Shown here piece after piece: positions 10,417-19,777 of a DNA stretch of 64,000 nt. The position numbers and the translations under genes are program-made. Origin of the DNA: Paludibacter jiangxiensis (lineage in GTDB: Bacteria; Bacteroidota; Bacteroidia; Bacteroidales; Paludibacteraceae); assembly GCF_001618385.1 (NCBI RefSeq), contig NZ_BDCR01000003.1, positions 856,383 through 920,382 on the forward strand, in the 5' to 3' direction. Position 1 is the first letter of the stretch; every line of letters starts with the position of its first letter. A model generated the notes under the pieces. It did no database searches. It worked only from the letters and a program-made list of their open reading frames with translations, and was not told the origin of the DNA.

Positions 10417-10449
10417 CGCAAGCTTAGAGATTAATAATCAGATTATAAT

Positions 10450-11826
10450 TTATTTGGCAACAAATTTCCACCAGTCGAAATTGAATAGATTTCCATCTCC
10501 ACCTTTGAATACAAAGAAAATATCGTGGACTCCTTTCACTGCATTCACCTTGCACGACTGCGTTTTCCAGCTTAAATCATCGCCGGTAGTTTTTACCGGT
10601 AATGTGCCGAGCAATTTACCATCTTTGCTGTCGATGCGGATTTCGATGGTTCCTGTTGATGCTTTTCCAGCAACACTTGCCAGAAAGGTTTTTGCCCCTT
10701 TACCAAAATCAACGCTGCGCACTTTGATATAGTCGCCGTTGCTAATTTCGGTAACATACACTCCTTTTTGCTGATCTTGTGCCGTTTTCAGGCCTTCGGA
10801 CCAGGCAATAGTTTCGGCTTCTGTTCTTTGGTACGGGTCAACATTGGCGGCACTCTCAACCACGCCCTTACTTGTCGGGGTAATCAAAGGGATAGAGCCG
10901 TCGGCATTGAAATTGAACGGCTCGATACATACCGAACGTTTGAATCCGCCACCACCGGGCAAACCTCCATCATGATAAAAGAGATACGATTTACCTTTGA
11001 ATTCGATATATCCCGGATGGTTGGTAAATGCTCCGTGGTTTTTAATCACGTGCATGATGGTATCGCCATATACCCACGGACCGGTAGGACCGTTACTGGT
11101 AGAATAGGCCAAATGTTCAGGGACACCACCTGCCGGATAAAGCATGTAATATTTCGCGTTGCGTTTGAAAAACCAGGGGCCTTCCTCGTAAGCAGCAGTG
11201 CGGTTATCTATTTTCTTGGCGCGATAGCCAAAATTTGCGTCTTTCAGGTCTTCTTTTACAATACCCAATTTCTGGTCGTAAGATATCATGTCCTCGTTCA
11301 ACTTTACATGCCACAAATTGGGATTTCCCCAATAAAGATAAGCCTGACCGTCATCGTCGATATAAACCGTCGGGTCGATGTAGCCGTACCCGATAAGCAG
11401 AGGTGCTCCGATGGCATCTTTGAAAGGACCGGTAGGGCTGTCGGCCACAGCAACACCAATCGCATTCCCTCCGTTTTTCATGTTAACAGGAACATAATAA
11501 TAGAACTTGCCATTTCGGGGGATGCACTGTCCTGCCCAGGCATCGCCGCGCGACCAACTGAACCCTTTATACGAAAAAATAGTTCCCCGATCGGTCCAGT
11601 TCACCATATCTTTCGAAGAATAACATTTCCAGTCGTTCATCGTAAAAAAATTACGAACCGTTTTATCCTCATCGTGCGATGTATAAAGATAAACCGTTCC
11701 ATCATACAACATTGGCGCCGGATCAGCGGTATAGTTGGTTTGAATAATGGGATTGTCGGCCTTTGCGGCTGTCATCGACAACAAAGCTACCGAAGTAGCT
11801 ATAATGGCATTTTTGAGTTTACACAT
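10450..11826 (-). CDS. GH43 glycosidase with C-terminal CBM6 (paralogue)
   Basis: A 458-residue secreted GH43 with a signal peptide (MCKLKNAIIATSVALLSMTA). The propeller covers about residues 25-320 with Asp35 (TADPAP), Asp151 (YIDPTVYIDDDG) and Glu215 (YEEGPW) as the expected base, modulator and acid. A C-terminal CBM6 (about 330-458, again beginning RTEAETIAWSE and ending NFDWWKF) likely binds xylan or arabinosyl-substituted chains. It is more like the truncated GH43 at the left window edge than like its immediate neighbour, sharing the LYTSHDED segment. It is 24 bases after the GH2 stop, in the same probable operon. The likely activity is removal of arabinofuranosyl or xylosyl groups; specificity is not proven. 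Confidence 0.92.
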   Translation of the reverse strand: MCKLKNAIIATSVALLSMTAAKADNPIIQTNYTADPAPMLYDGTVYLYTSHDEDKTVRNFFTMNDWKCYSSKDMVNWTDRGTIFSYKGFSWSRGDAWAGQCIPRNGKFYYYVPVNMKNGGNAIGVAVADSPTGPFKDAIGAPLLIGYGYIDPTVYIDDDGQAYLYWGNPNLWHVKLNEDMISYDQKLGIVKEDLKDANFGYRAKKIDNRTAAYEEGPWFFKRNAKYYMLYPAGGVPEHLAYSTSNGPTGPWVYGDTIMHVIKNHGAFTNHPGYIEFKGKSYLFYHDGGLPGGGGFKRSVCIEPFNFNADGSIPLITPTSKGVVESAANVDPYQRTEAETIAWSEGLKTAQDQQKGVYVTEISNGDYIKVRSVDFGKGAKTFLASVAGKASTGTIEIRIDSKDGKLLGTLPVKTTGDDLSWKTQSCKVNAVKGVHDIFFVFKGGDGNLFNFDWWKFVAK

Positions 11827-11850
11827 ATCTTTTTCGAAAATAAATTCTTG

Positions 11851-14800
11851 TTATTTCAACTGAAGGCTATAGGTAAAGCGGGTATTATCCGACCAAATCA
11901 AATATTTATCCAGGGGTTTTGGACCACAACTGTTCGATCCCACACCCATTGTTTTGGTCGAAATTCTGAATACTGTTGCCGAACTTGCCGGAAGATCAAT
12001 TTTGTATTCTACCGGATTCATCTGCTCGTCGGTATAGGGCAATGCAGCCACCTGCATCAGGTTTTCGTCGGCTTGCACCAATAAACGCGGCATGCCGGTA
12101 CCTTTCAGTTCTGCCCACCTTACTTCTTCATGATTGCCCTGTTCCATCGGCTTTTCGTATTCGTACTGATTGTTTACCGCCAATTCGTACAAACCAACAT
12201 CAGCAGCGCTTTTGCGGTCGGCATAATTCTCCTGCGGACCACGTCCGAAATAAGCCATGCGGTCGAGTTTCTTATCCAGCAACATACGCACCCCTATCTC
12301 TGCCAGATTAATACGCAAGCCCGTGAATTCAATTTTATTATCAACTTTCACCTTTCCATCGCCTGTGATGAGGTAAGTTGCCGTATGATAAGCCCCGAAA
12401 CCTTCTTTGCCTTCGGCCTTAACGGTGGCAATTACCTTGACGGAAGCATTATCCACTACCTCAGCTTTGAAATCGACCAGAGAGTATTGAAGCGCATTCA
12501 CGCCAAATTTCTCCCATTGACGGAATGCCCAGTCATCATCGGTACGGTGAGCTGCGCGCCAGAAGTGCAGTTTGGGTGCACCATCGGAAGCCAACAGATC
12601 GGTTCCATTTTTAGTGAGCTGGCTCATAAAGCCCGTTTTCTTATCAAAAACAACAGAAAAGCCATTACCCGAAATCGTTGCGAGATCTTTTGTTTGAACA
12701 AGTTTTACAGGCTGTGTAGCTTTTGCATCTACTACAGGTAGCGTATTGACCGGAAGCTTAAACTGAGCAGAAGCTACTTCAAAACCTTTGTCGGCCCAAA
12801 GCGTTTTTTCTTTTTGTTTGTACGAAATACAGAGGAAGTATTCAGCACCGGCTTTCGGATGTTCTATTTTGTATGGAATCATGGCCTGAAAAACTCCTTT
12901 GCTCCAGGTAGGACGCATTTTCACCTGCCCGTTGTCAATTTCCTGTCCGTTTTCGGTCAGGCTCCAAGTTGCATCAAATCCATTCAGCGAAATAAACTGG
13001 TATTTGTTTTTTATACGAATCTCTCCCGTAGCCGCATCGCTCAGTTCCGTATCGATCCACTGGAAGGCTTTTTTCATTTCCGGATAATGCGGTTTCACTT
13101 TGGGTCCTTCGGTAGTACGATCGAAGGACACTACTCCTTTGTGAATGAAATAGTGGTCGTTAGGAGCTTCACCAAAACCACCGCCGTAAGCTAATATCGG
13201 ATGCTTGGGATCACGTTTGTTCCACAATGCCTGATCCTGAAACTCCCAGATTGCACCTCCCAAAATTTCGGGATTCTCATCAAACGCCTTGGAGTATTCG
13301 TCAAGAGAACCCATTGAGTTGAACATGGCGTGAACAAATTCGCAGATATACAAAGGTTTCGTTAACCCCCAGTTTTTTACCATATCGACATAATCAGCAG
13401 CTGTACCATACATTCTGCCATCGAAATCGGCTGGATTATTTTTACCTGTTCCAAAACGTTCGTAGTGCACAAAACGCGAAGGGTCAAGACTTTTTACCGT
13501 ATTTAAGGCGGCAACAAAATTGGAACCGACCCGGCCACATTCATTTCCGAGCGACCAGATTATTACCGACGGATGGTTTTTGAAGTTCTCAACATTAGCA
13601 ACGTTGCGGTCAATAATGGCAGCTTTCATGGTCGGTTCTTCATCGAAACGACCATCATACCCATGACATTCGCAATTGGCTTCGGCCACCAACCAGATTC
13701 CCCACTCGTCGCACAACTCATACCAACGGGGATTATCAGAATAATGGCTGGTACGCACGTGATTGCAATTGCCCTGTTTTATCACTTCGAGGTCGCGGAT
13801 CATCTGTGCCTCGGTAACGGCATGTCCCACGTCAGACCAGTGTTCGTGACGGTTCACGCCTTTCAGTTTGATGGGCACGCCATTCACCGTAAATACACGT
13901 CCTTTGATTTCGAGCTTGCGGAACCCGACTTTGGACGAAAGAATTTCTCCTTCCGAACAGCCCAGCACTATCGTGTAGAGATTAGGAGTTTCGGCAGTCC
14001 ATTTTGCAGGATTGTCCACCGTAAATTTTACCGTCAATTGTTCTTCCTGTTTTGACGCAAGGGCTTTCCCCACGGCATTCCCTTTGGCAATAACGTTTCC
14101 TGCCTTGTCATATAGTGTAGCGGTAAATGTTTGTGGTTTTCCGGTTTTATCGCCGTAGTTCTTCAGTTTTGCCAACACCTCGACAGTAGCATTTTTATAA
14201 TCTTTATCGAGATCTTGCTTTACAAAGAAGTCGCGGATGTGTACCTGTGGCGCACTCCAAAGCGTTACATCGCGGAAAATTCCGTGCAAACGAAACATAT
14301 CCTGATCTTCGAGCCAGGTACCTGAACTATATTGATACACCTCAACGGCCAGCGTATTTTTGCCGGGCTTTACATATTTTGTCAGGTCGAAGTCGGCTGC
14401 ATTGCGGCTATTGACGCTGTAACCCACTCTTTCTCCGTTGACCCAGATAAAAAAGGCACAATCCACCCCATTGAAGGTGATAAAAATGCGACGTCCATCC
14501 CATTCGGCAGGCACTTCGAAATCGCGGCGATAGCTTCCTACCGGGTTGCGTTCTTTGTAGGAAGTGTACCATTTTTCGGGTTCGCTCATTACACGTGGAA
14601 AGTCTTTTTTGATGGTATAGCCGAGGTTGCGGTAAAACGGAGTTCCGTATCCATGCACTTCCCAGTTAGACGGAACGGGAATCTCTTTCCAGCCCGAAAC
14701 ATCAAAATCGGTTTTGTAAAAATCTTTCGGACGTTTGTCTGGGGTTGGCACCCAGTTGAATTTCCAGTTGCCATTCAAACTGCGGCATTGCGATGAAGCC

Positions 14801-15015
14801 AGACGATTGGCTACCAACGCCTCCTGCAAATTGCCATAAGGCATCAGGGTTGCATGGTAAGGTTCTTTGTTGATACCCAAACATTCGGGATTCTCAATTT
14901 CGGCAGGATAGTCAATCCCCGACCGCAACTGTAATGGATCTTCGGCAAATGCCGTCGTAATTGTCCCGGAAAAACAGAGAAACAACGAGACTAAGATTAA
15001 CGTTAAACGTGACAT
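11851..15015 (-). CDS. GH2 beta-galactosidase, LacZ type
   Basis: A 1054-residue secreted family 2 enzyme with a signal peptide ending near AFA24. Domains in order are the GH2 sugar-binding sandwich (about 55-260), the immunoglobulin-like middle domain (about 262-370), the TIM barrel (about 372-665) and the C-terminal Bgal_small_N domain (about 770-1054). The length matches LacZ-type beta-galactosidases of about 1000-1050 residues. The acid/base is Glu492 in SLGNECG and the nucleophile Glu559 in YICEFVHAM. HVRTSHYSDNPRWYELCDEWG is a typical barrel segment. Next to alpha-xylosidases and GH43 enzymes it would remove beta-galactose from xyloglucan or complex xylan side chains. It lies 23 bases from the GH3 stop upstream and 24 bases from the GH43 downstream. 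Confidence 0.93.
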   Translation of the reverse strand: MSRLTLILVSLFLCFSGTITTAFAEDPLQLRSGIDYPAEIENPECLGINKEPYHATLMPYGNLQEALVANRLASSQCRSLNGNWKFNWVPTPDKRPKDFYKTDFDVSGWKEIPVPSNWEVHGYGTPFYRNLGYTIKKDFPRVMSEPEKWYTSYKERNPVGSYRRDFEVPAEWDGRRIFITFNGVDCAFFIWVNGERVGYSVNSRNAADFDLTKYVKPGKNTLAVEVYQYSSGTWLEDQDMFRLHGIFRDVTLWSAPQVHIRDFFVKQDLDKDYKNATVEVLAKLKNYGDKTGKPQTFTATLYDKAGNVIAKGNAVGKALASKQEEQLTVKFTVDNPAKWTAETPNLYTIVLGCSEGEILSSKVGFRKLEIKGRVFTVNGVPIKLKGVNRHEHWSDVGHAVTEAQMIRDLEVIKQGNCNHVRTSHYSDNPRWYELCDEWGIWLVAEANCECHGYDGRFDEEPTMKAAIIDRNVANVENFKNHPSVIIWSLGNECGRVGSNFVAALNTVKSLDPSRFVHYERFGTGKNNPADFDGRMYGTAADYVDMVKNWGLTKPLYICEFVHAMFNSMGSLDEYSKAFDENPEILGGAIWEFQDQALWNKRDPKHPILAYGGGFGEAPNDHYFIHKGVVSFDRTTEGPKVKPHYPEMKKAFQWIDTELSDAATGEIRIKNKYQFISLNGFDATWSLTENGQEIDNGQVKMRPTWSKGVFQAMIPYKIEHPKAGAEYFLCISYKQKEKTLWADKGFEVASAQFKLPVNTLPVVDAKATQPVKLVQTKDLATISGNGFSVVFDKKTGFMSQLTKNGTDLLASDGAPKLHFWRAAHRTDDDWAFRQWEKFGVNALQYSLVDFKAEVVDNASVKVIATVKAEGKEGFGAYHTATYLITGDGKVKVDNKIEFTGLRINLAEIGVRMLLDKKLDRMAYFGRGPQENYADRKSAADVGLYELAVNNQYEYEKPMEQGNHEEVRWAELKGTGMPRLLVQADENLMQVAALPYTDEQMNPVEYKIDLPASSATVFRISTKTMGVGSNSCGPKPLDKYLIWSDNTRFTYSLQLK

Positions 15016-15038
15016 AGCTATATTGATTTGTATTTTAG

Positions 15039-17657
15039 TTATCGAACAACAACGGTAGTTTTTTTCAGGTCTTTAGCATCCGAGCTATTGCCATAAAAGA
15101 TTTCATATTCGCCCGGAGTAACCATCATCTTGCGTTGGCTCCAGTCGTAGAATTCAAAAGAAGAGGCGGGCAAATCGATAGTAACATTTGTTTTTTGTCC
15201 GGCGTTGAGACTTACGCGCTGGAATCCTTTCAAAGTTTTGAGTGGCCCTTCCACATCGTTCACCTTACGAACATACACCTGCACAATTTCCGTTCCCTGA
15301 CGTTTACCTGTATTGGAAACCGGAATCGTCACCTTCACATCTTCGTTCGCACTCAGCGTATTTTTGTCGAGGGTGGCGTTGCCAATAGCAAATTTGGTAT
15401 AGCTCAATCCGTAACCAAAAGGAAAGAGTGCATCAGTCATGTAGCGATAAGTACGTCCTTTCATCGAATAATCTTCAAAATCCTTCAACTGGTCGGAACT
15501 TTTATAGAAGGTAATCGGGAGTTTGCCCGAAGGGTTGTAATCCCCGAAAAGCACGTCGGCAACAGCCTGTCCTCCGGATTCGCCCGGATACCATGCCTGA
15601 AGAATGGCATCGCACGATTCGGTTTCGGGAGTCAACGCAATGGCAGAACCCGAGCAATTGACAAAAATCACTTTCTTACCGGCGTCTTTCAATGCTTTCA
15701 GACAGTTACGCTGAACAGCCGGAAGATCGATATTGGTACGGTCGCCTCCTTTGAAACCCGGATACGACACCGGCATTTCTTCTCCTTCAAGGCTTCCCGA
15801 CAAACCACCGACAAACACTACTGTCTCAACACCCTTCAGCTTATCAATCAGTTTGGTATAATCCACATTGAGTTCTTTCCCAAAATCAAGTTCAATGTTT
15901 GCCTGCCAGTTGTTTTTCTGAGCATATCTGATCTCGATTTTGTATGTTTTACCGGCTTCGACCTTGAAAGGAATACGCGAAGGCAATGTACGCCAGTTGC
16001 TATATTTCTGAAGAGACTGACCGTTTACAATCAGTTCGTAATCGCCGGTTGCACCTCCCTTAAACACCAATTCTTCCGATACTTTTGGTGTAAATTCGGC
16101 TTCGAAAAGGCCTGAAAATCCTTCCAGTTTTACGCCCGACGCAAACTCGTGCTGACCGGCAGTCGTCATTTTGATCGGGTTGGAGATTTGTACGGTAGCA
16201 ACGGGATCGCCGCTACGGTCGGTATTGTTCCAGTAGGTAACCTTAAATCCTTTTTTATTAGCGGACGAGAGCTGATCGAAATAGCTTTGCGTTACTTTAT
16301 CTTCAACCAGGTCACAGCCTTTGTCATACACTATTTTTTTGTCCGAGATCTTTGTTTTGATCCCGTCAAGGATAGAAATGGTATGCACCGGAGTTCCGTT
16401 GTAGTTACCCCAAAGCATCGGTTTGTCATTTGCATTCGGACCGATTACGGCAATCTGCTTTCCCGTTTTCGACAACGGCAACAGGTTCTTTTTATTCTGA
16501 AGCAGCGTCATTGCTTCGCGGGCCATGTCCAACGCCAGTTGGCGATGTTCCTGATTGTTCAGCACCGATGCAGGTATCTGCGCCCAGGGAACAATGGAGT
16601 TATCGTCGAAATCACCCAGATCGAAACGCCCCGTCAGTACACGAAGCAGGCTTTTGTTTATATCGTTTTCTTTAATCAAGCCTTTGTCGACAGCGGCCGG
16701 AAGGTCTTTGAAAGGATAGTTTTCCCAGACACACTCTACGTCGGTTCCTGCCAAAACAGCCTTTGATGCGGCATGAACGGCATCCGACGACACTTTGTGA
16801 CTGGTAAAGAAGTCGGTTACGGCACCACAATCGGAAACCACCATGTATTTATATCCCCACTCATCGCGAAGGATACGCTGCAAAAGGCGGGTGTTTCCGC
16901 AACACGGCTCATCGTCCAGACGCTGGTAGGCACACATCACCTGACACACATCGGCATCCTGCACCAATGCTTTGAAAGCCGGCAGGTAGGTTTCGTACAA
17001 TTCGCGTGGATTTACATTGTTCAGATTGAGTTCGTGACGGCTCCATTCCGGACCGGAGTGCACAGCATAGTGCTTGGCACAAGCCAGCAATTTGCGGTAT
17101 TTTGCATCGGCAGGCCCTTGCAAACCCTTCACCACCTGCACGCCCATTCGCGAAGTGAGGTATGGATCTTCTCCGTAAGTCTCCTGCCCGCGTCCCCAGC
17201 GCGGATCACGGAAAATGTTGACATTCGGGGTCCAAACCGAAAGGCTGAGGAAACGCTTGTTTTCATTGCCCCGTTGCAACCACAAATTGTATTTGGCACG
17301 ACCTTCATCGGAAATAGCATTGTAAATACGGTACAACAGCTTATCGTCGAACGAAGCCGCCATACCCACAGGCTCAGGAAAAACGGTAACACTATCGTTG
17401 TTGGCATACCCATGAAGCGCTTCGCTCCACCAGTTGAATTTCTTAATTCCCAAACGGGGAATCGCATCCGACTGATCGCACATCAGCGTCGCTTTTTCGG
17501 TAAGCGTCAATCGCGAAATAAGGTCTTTGGCGCGTGCTTCGGAACTCAGGTTCGGATTTTGATAGGGCAACTGTTGACCCCAGGACGTTGCAGACAACAA
17601 CAGAAAAGCAGATACACAAATGCCTTTCCCAAAAGTTTTAAACATTGCTGTTTCCAT
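15039..17657 (-). CDS. GH3 beta-glycosidase with PA14 insert
   Basis: An 872-residue secreted GH3, likely a beta-xylosidase or beta-glucosidase. A second ATG at 17645 gives a slightly shorter signal peptide and is as plausible as 17657. The N-terminal barrel carries RDPRWGRGQETYGEDP and KHYAVHSGPEW, with the nucleophile Asp276 in MVVSDCGA. The C-terminal alpha/beta sandwich is interrupted by a PA14 domain (about residues 465-610), a known feature of plant-wall-active GH3 enzymes that shapes the active-site entrance. An Fn3-like domain (about 760-865) ends the protein. It starts 31 bases after the GH97 stop and is followed by GH2 after 23 bases. The NWWSEALHGYA motif is common in the beta-xylosidase branch, but glucosidase activity would also fit a xyloglucan pathway. 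Confidence 0.92.
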   Translation of the reverse strand: METAMFKTFGKGICVSAFLLLSATSWGQQLPYQNPNLSSEARAKDLISRLTLTEKATLMCDQSDAIPRLGIKKFNWWSEALHGYANNDSVTVFPEPVGMAASFDDKLLYRIYNAISDEGRAKYNLWLQRGNENKRFLSLSVWTPNVNIFRDPRWGRGQETYGEDPYLTSRMGVQVVKGLQGPADAKYRKLLACAKHYAVHSGPEWSRHELNLNNVNPRELYETYLPAFKALVQDADVCQVMCAYQRLDDEPCCGNTRLLQRILRDEWGYKYMVVSDCGAVTDFFTSHKVSSDAVHAASKAVLAGTDVECVWENYPFKDLPAAVDKGLIKENDINKSLLRVLTGRFDLGDFDDNSIVPWAQIPASVLNNQEHRQLALDMAREAMTLLQNKKNLLPLSKTGKQIAVIGPNANDKPMLWGNYNGTPVHTISILDGIKTKISDKKIVYDKGCDLVEDKVTQSYFDQLSSANKKGFKVTYWNNTDRSGDPVATVQISNPIKMTTAGQHEFASGVKLEGFSGLFEAEFTPKVSEELVFKGGATGDYELIVNGQSLQKYSNWRTLPSRIPFKVEAGKTYKIEIRYAQKNNWQANIELDFGKELNVDYTKLIDKLKGVETVVFVGGLSGSLEGEEMPVSYPGFKGGDRTNIDLPAVQRNCLKALKDAGKKVIFVNCSGSAIALTPETESCDAILQAWYPGESGGQAVADVLFGDYNPSGKLPITFYKSSDQLKDFEDYSMKGRTYRYMTDALFPFGYGLSYTKFAIGNATLDKNTLSANEDVKVTIPVSNTGKRQGTEIVQVYVRKVNDVEGPLKTLKGFQRVSLNAGQKTNVTIDLPASSFEFYDWSQRKMMVTPGEYEIFYGNSSDAKDLKKTTVVVR

Positions 17658-17688
17658 GAATATGTAATTAATTATCTATTTATTTGCA

Positions 17689-19629
17689 TCACAACAAAGG
17701 CCTCAGACTGGCGACAAATCCGCCTCTCCGGAGCATCTTGATATCTACCGATGATGATTTATCTACCACAAGATATTGCGTAGAGAACTCTTTATCATGT
17801 TTGCCATCGGCAATCAACGTCAGCTTATATTTCACCCCTTCAGGGAGAAAACCGAATTCCAGCTTTGTTCTCTTTTCGCGCATATTCTCGGCACTGATGC
17901 CTCCAATGTACCAGTCGTTACCTTTCTGACGGGCAATAATTATGTATTTACCGGGATAACCGTCAAGCAGTTTTGTATTGTCCCAAGTATTCGGCACCTC
18001 TTTCAGGAAAGTGCGGGCAGCATCCGGCAACGCGTAATATCCTTCGGGTCTGTCTGCAAAATGTTCTATTCCGGATTCAAAGACAACGCTCAATGCCAGC
18101 TCGTGTCCGTAGGACGTGGTGTGAGGGAATTGGGAATTGGTAAACGTTACCGGCGTATAATCCATTGCACCAACCACGTTGCGGGTAAATGGCAATACTG
18201 TGTTATGTTCGGGTGCTGTCGTGGTGAATTCGGGTCCGTTGTTGTACCATTCGGCACCACGCACGCCTTCGTATGTCATCAGGTGCGGATAGGTGCGCGC
18301 CCAACCGCGCGGCACTAAGCAACCATGAAAATAGACCATCATCCCAAACTTTGCTGCATCGTCCAGAATGTCCAGATAATACTTAATCATGTCCTGCTTT
18401 TCGCTTTCAAAAAAGTCGATTTTCACCCCTGCTACTCCCAGGTTCTTCAGTTTAGTAAACTCTTCCACGCGGTTTTCGTGGGTCAGCATCCGATCTTTTG
18501 GCGTAGCCGACACCCAGGTATGATCTCCGCCGGAGTTGTACCACATCAGCGGCTTAAGTCCTTTGGATTTGATGTATTTAAGCGCATCTTCCAGCTTGCC
18601 GCCATTGCCCATTGCATCCCATTCCCAATCGAGCAAAGTATAAGGCCAACCCATTGCTGCGGCCAAGTCAGCAAATTCGCACACCGTTTTGTAGTCCTTC
18701 GTGCCATGGTTGTCCGACCAGTAGTTCCACGATGCAATTCCGGGTTTGATCCAATCGGTTTTAGTCACGACTGAAGGAGGACAAACATCGTCAACCAACG
18801 TTGATTCTACAATATCTGCAAGGCTACCTACCACAATCACACGCCATGGTGATTTCCAGGGCAAGGTAACGGTAGGTTGTGATTCGCCTTTCCCGCGTCC
18901 GTTCCATTGGTCGGGGAAAGTAATTTTATATTCAGTACCTGTTCCGGCGTTGGAAAGCTTCGACCCGCAGTAATTACGGTCGAGATCGGCTTCGTGAATC
19001 AGGTACCAGCACGATTTGTCGGGAGTATTGAACAGAGCCGGATAGCCCCAGTCCTGCTGCACTTTTCCATCTACCATTGAGGAGTAAAGCCCTTCGTTGG
19101 CCGGATTGAATTTTTCCAGCCATCGCTTCGTACTATCCGGTATGGAATAAGCTGTAAGTTCGTCTTTTACCACAAACGAACCCGATTTCTCGGGAAATTC
19201 ATAACGGAAAGCCACACCATCGTTGTAAGCTCTCATTATAAGGTTCAATTTCGCTTTCGACGGCGTTTCAAAAGCAACCGTCAATTCATTAGCCTGATTG
19301 GTGCAATGCGCACGTTTGCCATGCACTGCCGTATAATCTTCATGAATCGAAACCGGTTTGCCCGTCCTGACTAATCTCAGCGCTTTGGAGAAATCCTGAT
19401 CGCTACGCAAAAGACCGAGGTTGATTTGCGGAATGACCTCCGTCTGTTTTACTCCGTTCTGGTAAGAAACCTTCAGATACCAGCTCCCGGCATCCGAGTT
19501 TTGGCGGCTACAGAGTTCAACGCTAACCTTTTGATTGGGAGAAACTAGTGTTGCATTCTGTGCAAATGCTTCAGTGCAAAACATACAGGCAAAAGCCAGT
19601 AAAACAGCAGGAATCTTTCTGTTTTTCAT
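17689..19629 (-). CDS. GH97 glycosidase, retaining type, probable alpha-galactosidase
   Basis: A 646-residue secreted GH97. The open frame continues upstream to 19692, but those 21 extra residues run through a strong hairpin and lack signal character. The ATG at 19629 begins MKNRKIPAVLLAFACMFC, a normal signal peptide. The N-terminal beta-supersandwich covers about residues 25-270 and the barrel about 290-545. GH97 contains an inverting alpha-glucosidase class (SusB-like, Glu base) and a retaining class with an Asp nucleophile. Here VKIDFF gives Asp405 and MTYEGVRGAE gives Glu454 as acid/base, matching the retaining class, whose characterised member is an alpha-galactosidase. It is followed after 31 bases by the GH3 gene. 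The substrate may be alpha-galactose or alpha-linked side chains of complex xylan. Confidence 0.9.
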   Translation of the reverse strand: MKNRKIPAVLLAFACMFCTEAFAQNATLVSPNQKVSVELCSRQNSDAGSWYLKVSYQNGVKQTEVIPQINLGLLRSDQDFSKALRLVRTGKPVSIHEDYTAVHGKRAHCTNQANELTVAFETPSKAKLNLIMRAYNDGVAFRYEFPEKSGSFVVKDELTAYSIPDSTKRWLEKFNPANEGLYSSMVDGKVQQDWGYPALFNTPDKSCWYLIHEADLDRNYCGSKLSNAGTGTEYKITFPDQWNGRGKGESQPTVTLPWKSPWRVIVVGSLADIVESTLVDDVCPPSVVTKTDWIKPGIASWNYWSDNHGTKDYKTVCEFADLAAAMGWPYTLLDWEWDAMGNGGKLEDALKYIKSKGLKPLMWYNSGGDHTWVSATPKDRMLTHENRVEEFTKLKNLGVAGVKIDFFESEKQDMIKYYLDILDDAAKFGMMVYFHGCLVPRGWARTYPHLMTYEGVRGAEWYNNGPEFTTTAPEHNTVLPFTRNVVGAMDYTPVTFTNSQFPHTTSYGHELALSVVFESGIEHFADRPEGYYALPDAARTFLKEVPNTWDNTKLLDGYPGKYIIIARQKGNDWYIGGISAENMREKRTKLEFGFLPEGVKYKLTLIADGKHDKEFSTQYLVVDKSSSVDIKMLRRGGFVASLRPLL

Positions 19630-19655
19630 GTGAATATAATTTTCTTGTTTAAATG

Positions 19656-19695
19656 CACATGAAACGATCCCGGTGTAACAAGATCGTTTCATGTG
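19656..19695 (-). promoter_or_regulatory. perfect 14-bp hairpin in the GH97 leader
   Basis: CACATGAAACGATC at 19656-19669 and GATCGTTTCATGTG at 19682-19695 are exact inverted repeats with a 12-base loop. The structure lies 26 bases upstream of the chosen GH97 start and 82 bases after the stop of the large GH3. On the transcribed strand it is not followed by a U run, so a standard terminator is unlikely. It could be an RNA-processing or stability element, an attenuator, or an operator palindrome. No other copy was seen in the window. Confidence 0.6.
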
Positions 19696-19777
19696 AGTAA
19701 TATAAAGACTTAAGCATCTATGTAAAAGCCGGTTGCCTGACTAAAAGCACAAGTCTTCAGCTTATCCGTGTATCGCG

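Noticed and set aside
19630..19692. Upstream extension of the GH97 reading frame
   Set aside because: The extra residues pass through the perfect hairpin and do not form a signal peptide, while the internal Met at 19629 does.
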